A stretch of 19,891 nt of DNA from the NCBI GenBank assembly GCA_020726205.1, contig DYTA01000007.1, positions 1-19,891 on the forward strand, given 5' to 3'. Positions 1-7,918 of this stretch are shown here, piece after piece. This DNA comes from Nitrosospira multiformis (GTDB lineage: Bacteria; Pseudomonadota; Gammaproteobacteria; Burkholderiales; UBA11063). The notes under the pieces were generated by a model. The model made no database searches. It saw only the letters and a list, made by a program, of their open reading frames with translations, and was not told the origin of the DNA. The position numbers were made by a program, and so were the translations under genes. Position 1 is the first letter of the stretch, and each line of letters begins with the position of its first letter.

Positions 1-540
1 ATTGAATATACGACCAAAATTTTAGATTATGCAACGACAATGAAAGATCCAGAGTATTTGGCTATTAATCCAATGGGTAAAGTTCCTGCAATTAAACATG
101 GTAATGTTGTGGTGACTGAAACCGCTGCAATCTGTGCTTATTTGGCTGAGGCTTTTCCTGAGGCGCAATTAGCACCACAGACTAATGCCGAACGAGCAGC
201 TTATTACCGTTGGTTATTTTTTGCAGCAGGACCAGTTGAACAAGCCATTGGACTTAAATTTATTGGTAGCGAAATTACTCCAGAATTACAAAAATCGTTA
301 GGATGTGGTAGTTTACAAGATACATTTAATACCTTAATTGATGCTGTAAGCAAAACGGAATATGTTGCAGGGGATAGATTTACTGCTGCAGATGTCTATA
401 TTGGTAAACATATTGAATTTGGAATCAAGTTTGGTATGTTAGATCCACACTCTGCTTTTGCACGCTATTTGGACAGGGTAGCTAATCGCCCTGCTAAATT
501 ACGAGCAGACGAAATTGATGACAAGTTACTTCAAGCTTAA
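1..540 (+). CDS. Glutathione S-transferase, 5' end cut by window edge
   Basis: The reading frame is open from base 1, so the true start lies upstream and roughly the first 15-30 residues of the thioredoxin-like domain are missing. What remains shows the GST signature: NPMGKVPAI (the cis-Pro region that binds the glutathione backbone) followed by VTETAAICAYLAEAFP, the glutathione gamma-Glu binding segment with the usual E-[ST]-x-A-I pattern. The C-terminal half is the all-helical GST domain, with the TAADVYIG N-capping box near its end. The family conjugates or reduces electrophiles with glutathione in the cytosol. Glutathione is made in this organism by the gshF product at 11549. The ATG at base 40 is internal, not the start. 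The substrate cannot be told. Followed directly by a terminator shared with the converging gene. Confidence 0.88.
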   Translation: MEYTTKILDYATTMKDPEYLAINPMGKVPAIKHGNVVVTETAAICAYLAEAFPEAQLAPQTNAERAAYYRWLFFAAGPVEQAIGLKFIGSEITPELQKSLGCGSLQDTFNTLIDAVSKTEYVAGDRFTAADVYIGKHIEFGIKFGMLDPHSAFARYLDRVANRPAKLRADEIDDKLLQA

Positions 541-541
541 T

Positions 542-579
542 AAAAAAACACTGGTTGATATGTCTTCCAGTGTTTTTTT
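542..579. terminator. Bidirectional intrinsic terminator between convergent genes
   Basis: Perfect 13-bp inverted repeat, 542-554 against 567-579, with a 12-base loop. The arms are A-rich at the left outer end and T-rich at the right outer end, so both transcripts end in a U run after a CACTGG/CCAGTG stem core. It lies 2 bases after the GST stop and 10 bases before the end of the minus-strand permease gene, so it can serve both. Confidence 0.88.
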
Positions 580-588
580 ATTTGATTT

Positions 589-1521
589 TTAGGCTGCACC
601 AATTCCCATTAGATGCATAATGACCGCCATTGTAAATAATGCTACAACTGTTCCTAATACCGTACTACTACTTGACTCAACTTTTAAGGTGTCATATTTT
701 ACAGCAAACATTGTAGTCATAATTGCAGGCGGCATTGCACAAAGTAAAATAGCTTCTTTTGCCCAATCACCAGTGATACCCAATGCAATTACAATACCCC
801 ACATTAATAAAGGTTGCAACAAGTTCTTTTTAAAAATATTTATTATTACCATTTTACTGATACTAATTTTATCAGCAGACATAATTAAACCAAGAGCAAA
901 TAAAGATACTCCAGATGTTGTACCGCCAATTAATTTAAGAGAATCAATTGCGAGGTCAGGAACCTTGATTCCGATAAATGACACAATTACACCAAACACA
1001 GGAGCTAATACTAGAGGCTTTTTGAATACTTTTAGAATCAAACTTGTAATGCTGGTTTTAACTGAGCTTGGCTGTGATATTTCTAGGATAGATACCGTTA
1101 ATGGTATCATAATTAAGCTAGTAACAATATTCCCAACTACAATTGAGATTAAAGACGTTTCACCAAAAATTACCATAAAAATTGGAATTCCCATAAATGC
1201 CATGTCAGGAAAAGCACAAACAAAAGAACTCTGGCAACTTTCGCTTAATGACCGCCGATAAACATAACGATTTAGTAAGAACGTGAGTAAGTACATCCCC
1301 ATTAAACCAAGAGCAAAGCCAATAACAAAACGATAATTTATTAAATCCTCTAATTTAGATGTTGCAGTTTTTACAAATAGTAAGCATGGAAAACTGAAAC
1401 TCATAACAAACGTTGCAAAGGTATTACTATGTTTGCTATCTACTAGTTTACGAATTCCTGCTATCCAACCAATGAAAATAACAAAAGTAAGTGGCACTAA
1501 AGATTTTAAAATTAACTCCAT
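589..1521 (-). CDS. AEC-family transporter, probable malate/organic acid permease
   Basis: A 310-residue protein made almost entirely of hydrophobic segments, with about ten predicted membrane helices and the charged middle loop typical of the auxin efflux carrier (AEC) family. It starts with MELILKSLVPLTFVIFIGWIAG and has the family pattern FPCLLF in helix 2 and PPAIMTTMFAVKY near the C-terminus. Members in bacteria include malate permeases such as MleP and MdcF-like malonate carriers. The next gene upstream on the same strand is NAD-malic enzyme, which makes malate or a related dicarboxylate the best guess for the substrate. A GGAG ribosome binding site sits about 8 bases before the ATG. 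A terminator hairpin separates it from the malic enzyme gene, so its expression may be lower or separately driven. The substrate is inferred only from context. Confidence 0.8.
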   Translation of the reverse strand: MELILKSLVPLTFVIFIGWIAGIRKLVDSKHSNTFATFVMSFSFPCLLFVKTATSKLEDLINYRFVIGFALGLMGMYLLTFLLNRYVYRRSLSESCQSSFVCAFPDMAFMGIPIFMVIFGETSLISIVVGNIVTSLIMIPLTVSILEISQPSSVKTSITSLILKVFKKPLVLAPVFGVIVSFIGIKVPDLAIDSLKLIGGTTSGVSLFALGLIMSADKISISKMVIINIFKKNLLQPLLMWGIVIALGITGDWAKEAILLCAMPPAIMTTMFAVKYDTLKVESSSSTVLGTVVALFTMAVIMHLMGIGAA

Positions 1522-1552
1522 GATTTGTCTCCATTAAAGTATAAATTGAAAA

Positions 1553-1587
1553 TATAAAAATCTCAACACATTGCTGAGATTTTTATA
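1553..1587 (-). terminator. Intrinsic terminator after the malic enzyme gene
   Basis: Inverted repeat of 13 bp (1553-1565 against 1575-1587) with a 9-base loop. Read on the minus strand, the hairpin has a TCTCA/TGAGA core and is followed by a run of T. It sits 9 bases after the malic enzyme stop and 31 bases before the permease start, so it would end or attenuate transcription between the two genes. Confidence 0.75.
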
Positions 1588-1595
1588 CATTTAAT

Positions 1596-3305
1596 TTAGC
1601 ATTTTTTATGATATGGTAAATACACCGGTTCCCACATGTAATCGTCAATTAATGCAATAATTTCTTTTTCACTAAATTTATTATCGGTTAAGCCACTCGC
1701 TACTGCATCTTTTGCAACAGCCAAAGCTATATGTTTTGATACCGATCTAACTTCTCTAAGTGGTGGTAATAAATTAGCGTTACAGTCAGCCACGGCTGGT
1801 GAAATTTCTGCTAACGCTTTTGCTGCAACTAAGAACATACGATCTGTAACACGTTTACTATTAACCGCACGAATACCCAATCCCATACCAGGGAAGACAT
1901 ATGAATTATTAACTTGGTCAATCCGACGACTAGTTTCACCTTGTGGGTATAGAGCAAATGGACTACCTGTACCGACAATTGCTTTACCATTTGTCAAGTC
2001 CAATACGTCATGTGGATGAGCTTCTGCTTTAACTGTTGGATTAGATAATGGAAATACAATTGGTCTTTCGCAATTTTGTGCCATTTGCAAAATAACGTCT
2101 TTAGTAAATATTCCTGCTTGTCCACACACACCAATAATCATAGTTGCTTTAGCATTAGTTACAGTTTCAAGTAATCCAATATTATTAATGTTATTAACAT
2201 TCCATCCTACTAAATGAGTATCATTTTTAATAAATGGAGCTTGGAAGTCCAAACTTTCTACTTTATCTGTAATTAATCCAAAACGGTCAACTAAGAAAAT
2301 ATTTTGATTTGCTTGATCACGATTTAAGCCATTATCTACCATTGCATCACAGATTAAATTACTAATACCAACACCAGCTGATCCAGCACCAACTACAACA
2401 ATTTTATGCTCGATTAAAGGAATACCTGATGCTTTTGTTCCTGCTAATAATGCACCAACCACAATTGCAGCAGTACCTTGAATGTCATCATTGAATGTAC
2501 ATAGTTCATCTTTGTAGCGGTTTAATAGTTTTAATGCATTATTTTGTGCAAAATCTTCCCATTGTAATAATACATTTGGAAAACGTTTTTTTACAGCTTT
2601 AACAAATTTATCAACAAAAACATCATATTTTTCACCACGAATACGTTTATGGTTCCAGCCTAAATATAATGGATCATCTAATAATGCTTGGTTATCGGTA
2701 CCGACATCAAGAATAATTGGCAAAGTTTTGTTTGGTGCAATACCTGCACAAGCAGTATAAAGTGATAGTTTACCAATCGGAATGCCCATACCACCAGCAC
2801 CTAAATCGCCAAGTCCTAAAATACGTTCACCATCTGAAACTACAATAACTTCTGTATCATCTAGAAATTCATGATTTAAAATTTCGTCAATTTTATCTGC
2901 TTGAGGGTAGCTAATAAATAAGCCACGTGGTCTTTGATAAATCTGCCCAAATTTTTGACAAGCTTGTCCCACAGTTGGAGTATAAATTAATGGCATCATT
3001 TGTTCAGTATATTTATTTAGTAAGGCATAAAATAAGGTTTCATTACGATCCTGAATGCCACGTAAAAATATATGACGACCTAAGTCATCAGTGAGATTTT
3101 CAATAATACGATAGTCTTTTTCAACAACACTATCTAGTGAGTAACTAGATGGTGGAACTAATCCTTCTAAATGAAAAGCAGCACGTTCTTCTTCACTAAA
3201 AGAGCGTCCTTTATTTAATAGTGGATTGTTAATTAAATCATAAGCATTTGCATCTACTTCTAGATATTTTTGTCCATCTTTATCTTTTGAAATATTTATT
3301 TTCAT
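1596..3305 (-). CDS. maeA: NAD-dependent malic enzyme (malate to pyruvate)
   Basis: A 569-residue cytosolic enzyme that oxidatively decarboxylates L-malate to pyruvate with reduction of NAD. Length and sequence match the large MaeA/SfcA class, not the two-domain MaeB type. Catalytic residues can be placed by alignment with the family: Tyr108 in YTPTVGQACQ, Lys179 in GIPIGKLSLYTACAG, and metal ligands Glu250, Asp251 and Asp274 in LLQWEDF and FNDDIQG. A Rossmann GAGSAG motif at 306-311 binds the nucleotide. The segment DVGTDN at 200-205 is also family-typical. The ATG at 3305 is preceded by a modest AGTGG-like ribosome site. The partner gene downstream is an AEC permease, suggesting uptake and use of malate. 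Cofactor preference for NAD over NADP is inferred from overall similarity only. Confidence 0.96.
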   Translation of the reverse strand: MKINISKDKDGQKYLEVDANAYDLINNPLLNKGRSFSEEERAAFHLEGLVPPSSYSLDSVVEKDYRIIENLTDDLGRHIFLRGIQDRNETLFYALLNKYTEQMMPLIYTPTVGQACQKFGQIYQRPRGLFISYPQADKIDEILNHEFLDDTEVIVVSDGERILGLGDLGAGGMGIPIGKLSLYTACAGIAPNKTLPIILDVGTDNQALLDDPLYLGWNHKRIRGEKYDVFVDKFVKAVKKRFPNVLLQWEDFAQNNALKLLNRYKDELCTFNDDIQGTAAIVVGALLAGTKASGIPLIEHKIVVVGAGSAGVGISNLICDAMVDNGLNRDQANQNIFLVDRFGLITDKVESLDFQAPFIKNDTHLVGWNVNNINNIGLLETVTNAKATMIIGVCGQAGIFTKDVILQMAQNCERPIVFPLSNPTVKAEAHPHDVLDLTNGKAIVGTGSPFALYPQGETSRRIDQVNNSYVFPGMGLGIRAVNSKRVTDRMFLVAAKALAEISPAVADCNANLLPPLREVRSVSKHIALAVAKDAVASGLTDNKFSEKEIIALIDDYMWEPVYLPYHKKC

Positions 3306-3353
3306 TTTATCGCCACTCTAAAAAATTCTACTAATTATTATTCCGTTACGTCA

Positions 3354-3359
3354 ATTATA
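3354..3359 (-). promoter_or_regulatory. Candidate -10 box of the malic enzyme promoter
   Basis: On the minus strand this reads TATAAT, a perfect -10, about 49 bases before the start codon at 3305. A weak -35 (TTTTGG, 3377-3382) lies 17 bases upstream. No extended -10 is present. This stretch between the two divergent genes (3306-3593) otherwise holds a 12-bp palindrome and a second plus-strand TATAAT at 3406-3411 with no clear target. Confidence 0.45.
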
Positions 3360-3380
3360 CTTAGCGAATCAATAAACCAA

Positions 3381-3392
3381 AATAGATCTATT
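3381..3392. promoter_or_regulatory. 12-bp perfect palindrome AATAGATCTATT, possible operator
   Basis: Perfect 12-base palindrome located at or just upstream of the presumed -35 region of the malic enzyme promoter. Symmetric sites in this position commonly bind dimeric regulators. No regulator gene is adjacent, and AT-rich palindromes of this size can occur by chance, so this is only a candidate. Confidence 0.25.
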
Positions 3393-3548
3393 GATGGGGT
3401 GTTTGTATAATAAACAACTGATTGTAGCATAAGTCATTACTCCTACAGGTGTTATTTTGATTGTAACTTATTATTTAAATGGATAGTTTTTGTGATGGTT
3501 CTAACTTCATGAATCATTTGTGTTAATATAAAATATCTTAGAGTGCGG

Positions 3549-3554
3549 TATAAT
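3549..3554 (+). promoter_or_regulatory. -10 box of the rluB promoter
   Basis: Perfect TATAAT at 3549-3554; no convincing -35 at 17 bases. A start of transcription near 3561 gives a leader of about 33 bases to the GTG at 3594. Because this box would lie inside the coding region if the upstream GTG at 3543 were used, it argues for the later start. Confidence 0.5.
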
Positions 3555-3593
3555 AGAGTCATTGCAATAAAATTAGTCAAAGAAAGATTGGTC

Positions 3594-4631
3594 GTGAAGT
3601 TTAATATTAAACAAAAATTAAAAGAAATGATGGGCGATGCGCCCCAAAAAAAAGATAGTCGAAATAACAAATCTCGTAATTCACCAACAACTAAAACAAC
3701 TAGTGATGTTAAATCAGCTCCACGACAAGATCGTGATAACGAGCGTAAGAATGAATTTACTGGTGAGCGTCGCAATGCAAAACGAGTTAAGCTCTATCGT
3801 CAAAATCAAACTGAAAAAATTACTGCCCAACGAATTCGTGAAGAACGAATAGACCCCAAACAGGGGCATAGCGAACGTATTTCTAAAGCATTAGCAATGT
3901 CAGGGGTAGCATCTCGTAGAGAATGTGATAACTTAATTGCGCAAGGTAAAGTTACAGTAAATGGTCGTCAAGCTCAGCTTGGACAGCAAATTACAGCGCA
4001 AGACCGAGTTGAAGTTTTGGGTCGTCCGATTCGTATTAAATGGCAGGATCGTTTAGCTCGAATTATTATTTATCATAAACCAGAAGGTGAGTTAGTTTCA
4101 CGTAGCGATCCAGAAGGTCGTGATACTGTGTATGATCGTATTCCATTATTGCGTAATTTACGTTTTACGGCAATAGGTCGTTTGGATTATAACACTAGTG
4201 GATTACTAATTTTTACCACATCAGGTGAGTTAGCCAATCATTTTACTCATCCTCGCTATGAAGTTGAGCGTGAATATGCGGTACGGATTTACGGCGAACC
4301 ATTAACTTCTGAGCAAATTAAAGAACTTAAAACAGGAATCCAGCTTGAAGATGGTAAGGCTAACTTTAAAGATATTATCAAGTTAGAGCGAGAAGAAAGT
4401 GATGCAAGGAATCATTGGTATAAAGTTTTGTTAATGGAAGGGCGTAATCGTGAAGTGCGTCGTATGTTTGAACATTTTGATGTTACAGTTAGCCGTTTAA
4501 TACGTGTAAGATTTGGTCCAATTGACTTGCCACCACGCCTAAAACGAGGTAATTACTATGAATTAAATGAGATTGAAGTTGCTAGAATTATGCAATCTTT
4601 TGGTTTGACCGTAGCTGGGACATCTCGTTAA
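3594..4631 (+). CDS. rluB: 23S rRNA pseudouridine synthase RluB-type
   Basis: Converts a uridine of 23S rRNA to pseudouridine (U2605 in E. coli for RluB). From the GTG at 3594 it is 345 residues. Residues about 93-150 form an S4 RNA-binding domain ([17 protein letters not shown]). The RsuA/RluB catalytic domain follows, with [19 protein letters not shown] carrying the catalytic Asp198, then [14 protein letters not shown] and [31 protein letters not shown]. The last block is closer to E. coli RluB than to RluE/RluF or RsuA. Residues about 12-92 are a basic, low-complexity extension rich in Lys, Arg, Asn and Gln that probably aids rRNA binding. An upstream in-frame GTG at 3543 would overlap the promoter -10 box. 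An ATG at 3627 is also possible but would drop the start of the extension. Confidence 0.93.
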   Translation: MKFNIKQKLKEMMGDAPQKKDSRNNKSRNSPTTKTTSDVKSAPRQDRDNERKNEFTGERRNAKRVKLYRQNQTEKITAQRIREERIDPKQGHSERISKALAMSGVASRRECDNLIAQGKVTVNGRQAQLGQQITAQDRVEVLGRPIRIKWQDRLARIIIYHKPEGELVSRSDPEGRDTVYDRIPLLRNLRFTAIGRLDYNTSGLLIFTTSGELANHFTHPRYEVEREYAVRIYGEPLTSEQIKELKTGIQLEDGKANFKDIIKLEREESDARNHWYKVLLMEGRNREVRRMFEHFDVTVSRLIRVRFGPIDLPPRLKRGNYYELNEIEVARIMQSFGLTVAGTSR

Positions 4632-4657
4632 TTGATATAGTTTATGATATTAACATT

Positions 4658-4689
4658 AAAACCATAACTTAGTTGAGTTATGGTTTTTT
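4658..4689 (+). terminator. Intrinsic terminator after rluB
   Basis: 12-bp perfect stem (4658-4669 with 4676-4687), 6-base loop, then T residues. The stem contains ACCATAACT. It ends only 19 bases before the start of the next gene, so it doubles as a leader structure for that gene. Confidence 0.85.
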
Positions 4690-4708
4690 ATATCGAGAAT
4701 GGAGTTTT

Positions 4709-5827
4709 ATGCTAAAACAAAAATCATTGATATTAATTTTGACAACCATTGTTCTTTTACCTGAATATGCTATAAGAATGAATTTAGATGTATTAAATTG
4801 GATGTATGTTCATTTTAGTACATATTACAGTGATTTATGGTATTGTTGGAATAATTATTTGAGTCAAGGTTTTTCATACCCACAGGAATACCCATCTGGA
4901 ATTCAGATGTTTTTTATATTATTATCCAAAATACCAAACATTCAAAGTAATTATACTTGGTATATGATAATTATTTCTAGTATATTGTTAATAATTGCGT
5001 TAATGATTACTAGTTTATTGGTTCATCTTCAACAATCTTTGCGTAAAATTATTATATTTTGGTTGTGTGCCCCATCATTTTTATTTTTTGCTCTTTATAA
5101 TTTAGATTTATTACCAATTCTTACTATGTTATTATGTTATTTTTGTTATAGACATAATAAACTTAGTTATGGTGTTATGTGGTTAGCATTGGGTACTACA
5201 TTAAAAGTTTTCCCTATTTTTGTATTACCAATTTACTTATTGTCTGTATCACGTATGAAATTTTGGCAATTATCTTTGATTTTTATTGTAACTTGGCTAT
5301 GTTTAAATGTACCGCTGATGTACTTTGATTGGTCTGCATGGGTATTTCCATATGTTTGGCAAATTCAGTCTAATTTTGCTCGAGATATTCATGATGGTTC
5401 ATGGACTTGGTTGATTTTTCAACTTTTTGATCATTTTGGATATGGTAATTGGTCTGGTAAAGTTAGTTTACTTTTATTTGCATTAGGTTACCTAGTATTA
5501 ATTACTAAATATCGTGATTTGGAATTAGAAACAAAATTAGCTATCGTAATGATTTTATTTTTGTTAACTGATCGAGTTTATTCGCCACAATATAACTTAT
5601 ACTTATTAAGTTGTTTAGTTTTATTGCGAGTACGGATTAATTTATTTTACTTCTATCTACTTGAAATATCTAATGTTACTCAATGTTTTTTCTTATTTTA
5701 TATTAAGTCAAATGGTTTTATTTTGCAAAGTATTTTATTAATTAAATATATATCATTGATTATCTTATTGATAAATTTAGTGCAATGTCTGCCAAATAGA
5801 ATGAAGACAACAAAAATTATAGTTTAG
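4709..5827 (+). CDS. GT87 (DUF2029)-like integral membrane glycosyltransferase
   Basis: A 372-residue polytopic membrane protein. A hydrophobic segment opens it, followed by an early extracytoplasmic loop with YYSDLWYCWNNYLSQGFSYPQEYPSG. The acidic residue Asp42 in that loop fits the GT-C fold, where a loop Asp acts in transfer of sugar from a polyprenyl-phosphate donor. The middle carries the pattern NLDLLPILTMLLC and the block WLALGTTLKVFPIFVLPIYLL, which resembles GT87/DUF2029 mannosyltransferases (the family also has an ALKxxP-like motif). The donor and acceptor cannot be told. The start chosen is the ATG at 4709 with GGAG four bases upstream; the in-frame TTG at 4673 falls inside the rluB terminator loop. 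With so little room after the terminator, expression probably depends on readthrough or an internal rluB promoter. Low GC and Leu/Ile-rich composition fit any membrane protein, so the family call is moderate. Confidence 0.55.
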   Translation: MLKQKSLILILTTIVLLPEYAIRMNLDVLNWMYVHFSTYYSDLWYCWNNYLSQGFSYPQEYPSGIQMFFILLSKIPNIQSNYTWYMIIISSILLIIALMITSLLVHLQQSLRKIIIFWLCAPSFLFFALYNLDLLPILTMLLCYFCYRHNKLSYGVMWLALGTTLKVFPIFVLPIYLLSVSRMKFWQLSLIFIVTWLCLNVPLMYFDWSAWVFPYVWQIQSNFARDIHDGSWTWLIFQLFDHFGYGNWSGKVSLLLFALGYLVLITKYRDLELETKLAIVMILFLLTDRVYSPQYNLYLLSCLVLLRVRINLFYFYLLEISNVTQCFFLFYIKSNGFILQSILLIKYISLIILLINLVQCLPNRMKTTKIIV

Positions 5828-5853
5828 ACAATAAATTTATGTTTGATATTTAA

Positions 5854-5862
5854 TGATAAAAT
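5854..5862 (+). promoter_or_regulatory. Candidate extended -10 promoter of the glutamate-synthase-like gene
   Basis: TGATAAAAT fits an extended -10 (TGn followed by TAAAAT). No good -35 is seen at 16-18 bases upstream. It lies 34 bases before the start at 5897 in a 69-base gap with no terminator. Confidence 0.4.
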
Positions 5863-5896
5863 ACAGTGTTAAAAATAATTTTATGGAGATATTATT

Positions 5897-7498
5897 ATGC
5901 AGGTTACTGAACGGCGTAAGTGGTATATAGGCTTTGGCATGGTATTAATTGTGATCGTTGCGTTGCTAATTTTACTTCGTGCTACATGGTATTGGATTTT
6001 TGGCTTATTGGGATTTTTAATTGTGGTTGGTCTATATGATCGAATTCAGAAAAAGCATACGTTATTACGTAATTTTCCTGTATTAGGGCATATGCGTTAT
6101 ATCTTAGAGTTTTTCCGTCCTGAAATTCAACAATATTTTGTGGCGAGTGATGATAGTGAACGCCCATTTGATCGTAAAACCCGAACAGTTGTATATGAAC
6201 GAGCTAAAGGTATCCCAGATACCATTTCATTTGGTAATGATTTGGATATTATGAAGGCTGGGTATGAATGGGCATTACATTCATTAGCTCCAAAACATCA
6301 TAGTACAGTTGATCCTCGAATTATGATTGGTAATGAACAATGTCGTCAACCTTATTTAGCCTCTCGTTTAAATATTTCGGCACTAAGTTTTGGTGCTTTA
6401 TCTAAAAATGCAATTATGGCATTAAATTTAGGTGCTAAAAAAGGAAATTTTTTACACAATACAGGTGAAGGTGGTCTTACTGAATATCATTTACAAGGTG
6501 GTGATGTTGGTCTACAGGTAGCTACAGCTTATTTTGGTTTCAGGACTCCTGATGGTAATTTTGACCCGGTCAAGTTTAGAAAACAAGCAACGCTATCAAA
6601 TGTTAAACTAATTGAAATTAAGCTTTCGCAAGGTGCTAAACCTGCTCATGGTGGGATGTTACCTAAAGAAAAAATCACCCCAGAAATTTCAAAAATTCGT
6701 GATGTTCCAATGGGTAAAGATGTTTTATCACCGCCAACTCATAAAGCATTTTCTACACCAGAAGGATTGTGTCATTTTATTCAGCAATTACGAGAGCTAT
6801 CAGATGGTAAACCTGTTGGTTTTAAATTATGTATTGGGAAAAAAACTGAATTTTTTGCAATTTGTAAAGCAATGTTAAAAACAGGAATCTATCCTGATTT
6901 TATTGCTATTGATGGAATGGAGGGAGGAACTGGGGCTGCTCCATCTGAATTTGTAAATTCAATTGGTATGCCACTGCAAGAGGCTTTGGTGTTTGTGAAT
7001 AATGCATTAGTTGGTTGTGGCTTACGCAAACATATTCGTATTATTGCTAGTGGTAAAAATACTTCTGGTTTTGATATGGTTAGAATGATTGCATTAGGTG
7101 CGGATGTTATTAATTCTGCAAGAGCGATGATGTTAGCATTAGGTTGTATTCAATCTAAGCAATGCGGTAACAATACGTGTCCAGTGGGGGTTGCTACGCA
7201 AAATCCTAAATTATTTAAACAACTGGATATAGAAGATAAAACTGAGCGTGTCTATCGTTATCATGAAGCAACAGTGAGAAATTTTGTTGAATTAGTTGGG
7301 GCAATGGGATTAGATAATCCAAGCGATATTTTGCCATCTAGTGTAATGAGAAGAATAAGTGATCATGAAGTTCGTTACTTTGATGAAATTTATGAGTTTA
7401 TTAAACCAGATTGTTTATTAAATGATCAATCGATACCAGAGCGTTATCGTAGGTTTTGGGAAGCGGCAACGCCAGATACATTTAGTTTTGTACGTTAG
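5897..7498 (+). CDS. Membrane-anchored FMN-binding glutamate synthase family protein
   Basis: A 533-residue protein with two N-terminal membrane helices (about residues 10-29 and 31-49) and a cytosolic glutamate-synthase central/FMN domain. The FMN domain is recognised by PVGFKLCIG, AIDGMEGGTGAAP and RIIASGKNTSGFDMVRMIALGADVINSARAMM. Cys417, Cys423 and Cys428 in CIQSKQCGNNTC match the C-x5-C-x4-C ligands of the GltB [3Fe-4S] cluster. There is no N-terminal amidotransferase domain and no GltD beta subunit nearby, so it is not a complete glutamate synthase. The family is widespread in proteobacteria and archaea; its true reaction is not settled. GGAG sits 8-9 bases before the ATG. The stop codon overlaps the ribosome site of the next gene, so the two are probably cotranslated. 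Family call is firm, function open. Confidence 0.9.
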   Translation: MQVTERRKWYIGFGMVLIVIVALLILLRATWYWIFGLLGFLIVVGLYDRIQKKHTLLRNFPVLGHMRYILEFFRPEIQQYFVASDDSERPFDRKTRTVVYERAKGIPDTISFGNDLDIMKAGYEWALHSLAPKHHSTVDPRIMIGNEQCRQPYLASRLNISALSFGALSKNAIMALNLGAKKGNFLHNTGEGGLTEYHLQGGDVGLQVATAYFGFRTPDGNFDPVKFRKQATLSNVKLIEIKLSQGAKPAHGGMLPKEKITPEISKIRDVPMGKDVLSPPTHKAFSTPEGLCHFIQQLRELSDGKPVGFKLCIGKKTEFFAICKAMLKTGIYPDFIAIDGMEGGTGAAPSEFVNSIGMPLQEALVFVNNALVGCGLRKHIRIIASGKNTSGFDMVRMIALGADVINSARAMMLALGCIQSKQCGNNTCPVGVATQNPKLFKQLDIEDKTERVYRYHEATVRNFVELVGAMGLDNPSDILPSSVMRRISDHEVRYFDEIYEFIKPDCLLNDQSIPERYRRFWEAATPDTFSFVR

Positions 7499-7506
7499 GG
7501 GTTTTT

Positions 7507-7854
7507 ATGAAAAAGTATATTATAGGCTGGTTGTTTGTTTTTTCATTTACTGGATATGTTTTTGCCAGCTCACTTTCTACACCGAGTTATGTGTTATATA
7601 ATGATTCAATGAGTGTGAAAAAAGCGAAAGTGCAACAGGTGATTGAGTCGGCAGTAGAGAATAATGCAAGTAAAATTTATATTTACTATCATGATGAAAA
7701 GTCGCAAGAGTTTGCTATTCGATTGAGTAACAAAATTACAGCTAAATTACCGACTAATTGTTCACTAATAATAGTTGATCAAAATAACAGTAACCCAAAA
7801 TATTCATCAACTATTACTCCAGAAGGAGTTACTTTAATAACTGAAAATCAATAA
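7507..7854 (+). CDS. Small exported protein of unknown function
   Basis: A 115-residue protein I do not recognise. The first 20 residues are a textbook Sec signal peptide: MKKY, a hydrophobic core ending FTGYVFA, and a predicted cut after Ala20 (VFA-SS). There is no lipobox cysteine next to the cut. The mature part of about 95 residues has one Cys, in the segment LPTNCSLIIVD, and a mixed alpha/beta look with KIYIYYHDEKSQEFAIRLSN. The start is firm: AGGGG at 7497-7501 overlaps the stop codon of the upstream gene and lies 5 bases before the ATG. Coupling to the glutamate-synthase-like gene is inferred from that overlap; the intergenic gap is only 8 bases. No terminator follows before gltX. Confidence 0.75.
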   Translation: MKKYIIGWLFVFSFTGYVFASSLSTPSYVLYNDSMSVKKAKVQQVIESAVENNASKIYIYYHDEKSQEFAIRLSNKITAKLPTNCSLIIVDQNNSNPKYSSTITPEGVTLITENQ

Positions 7855-7918
7855 GACTTACAGATTTTTAAATATATTTTTATACGTTAATTATTAGATT
7901 AGAAAGAGAAAATTAATT

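Noticed and set aside
620..1261. Plus-strand frame of 213 residues opposite the permease gene
   Set aside because: Shadow of the minus-strand AEC transporter; no ribosome site or recognisable domain.
3536..3550. GAGTGCGGT resembling the Haemophilus uptake signal AAGTGCGGT
   Set aside because: Only one imperfect copy in almost 20 kb and placed in a promoter; uptake signals should recur often.
3452..3775. Minus-strand frame of 107 residues over the rluB start
   Set aside because: Overlaps the conserved rluB coding region and its promoter; no homology seen.
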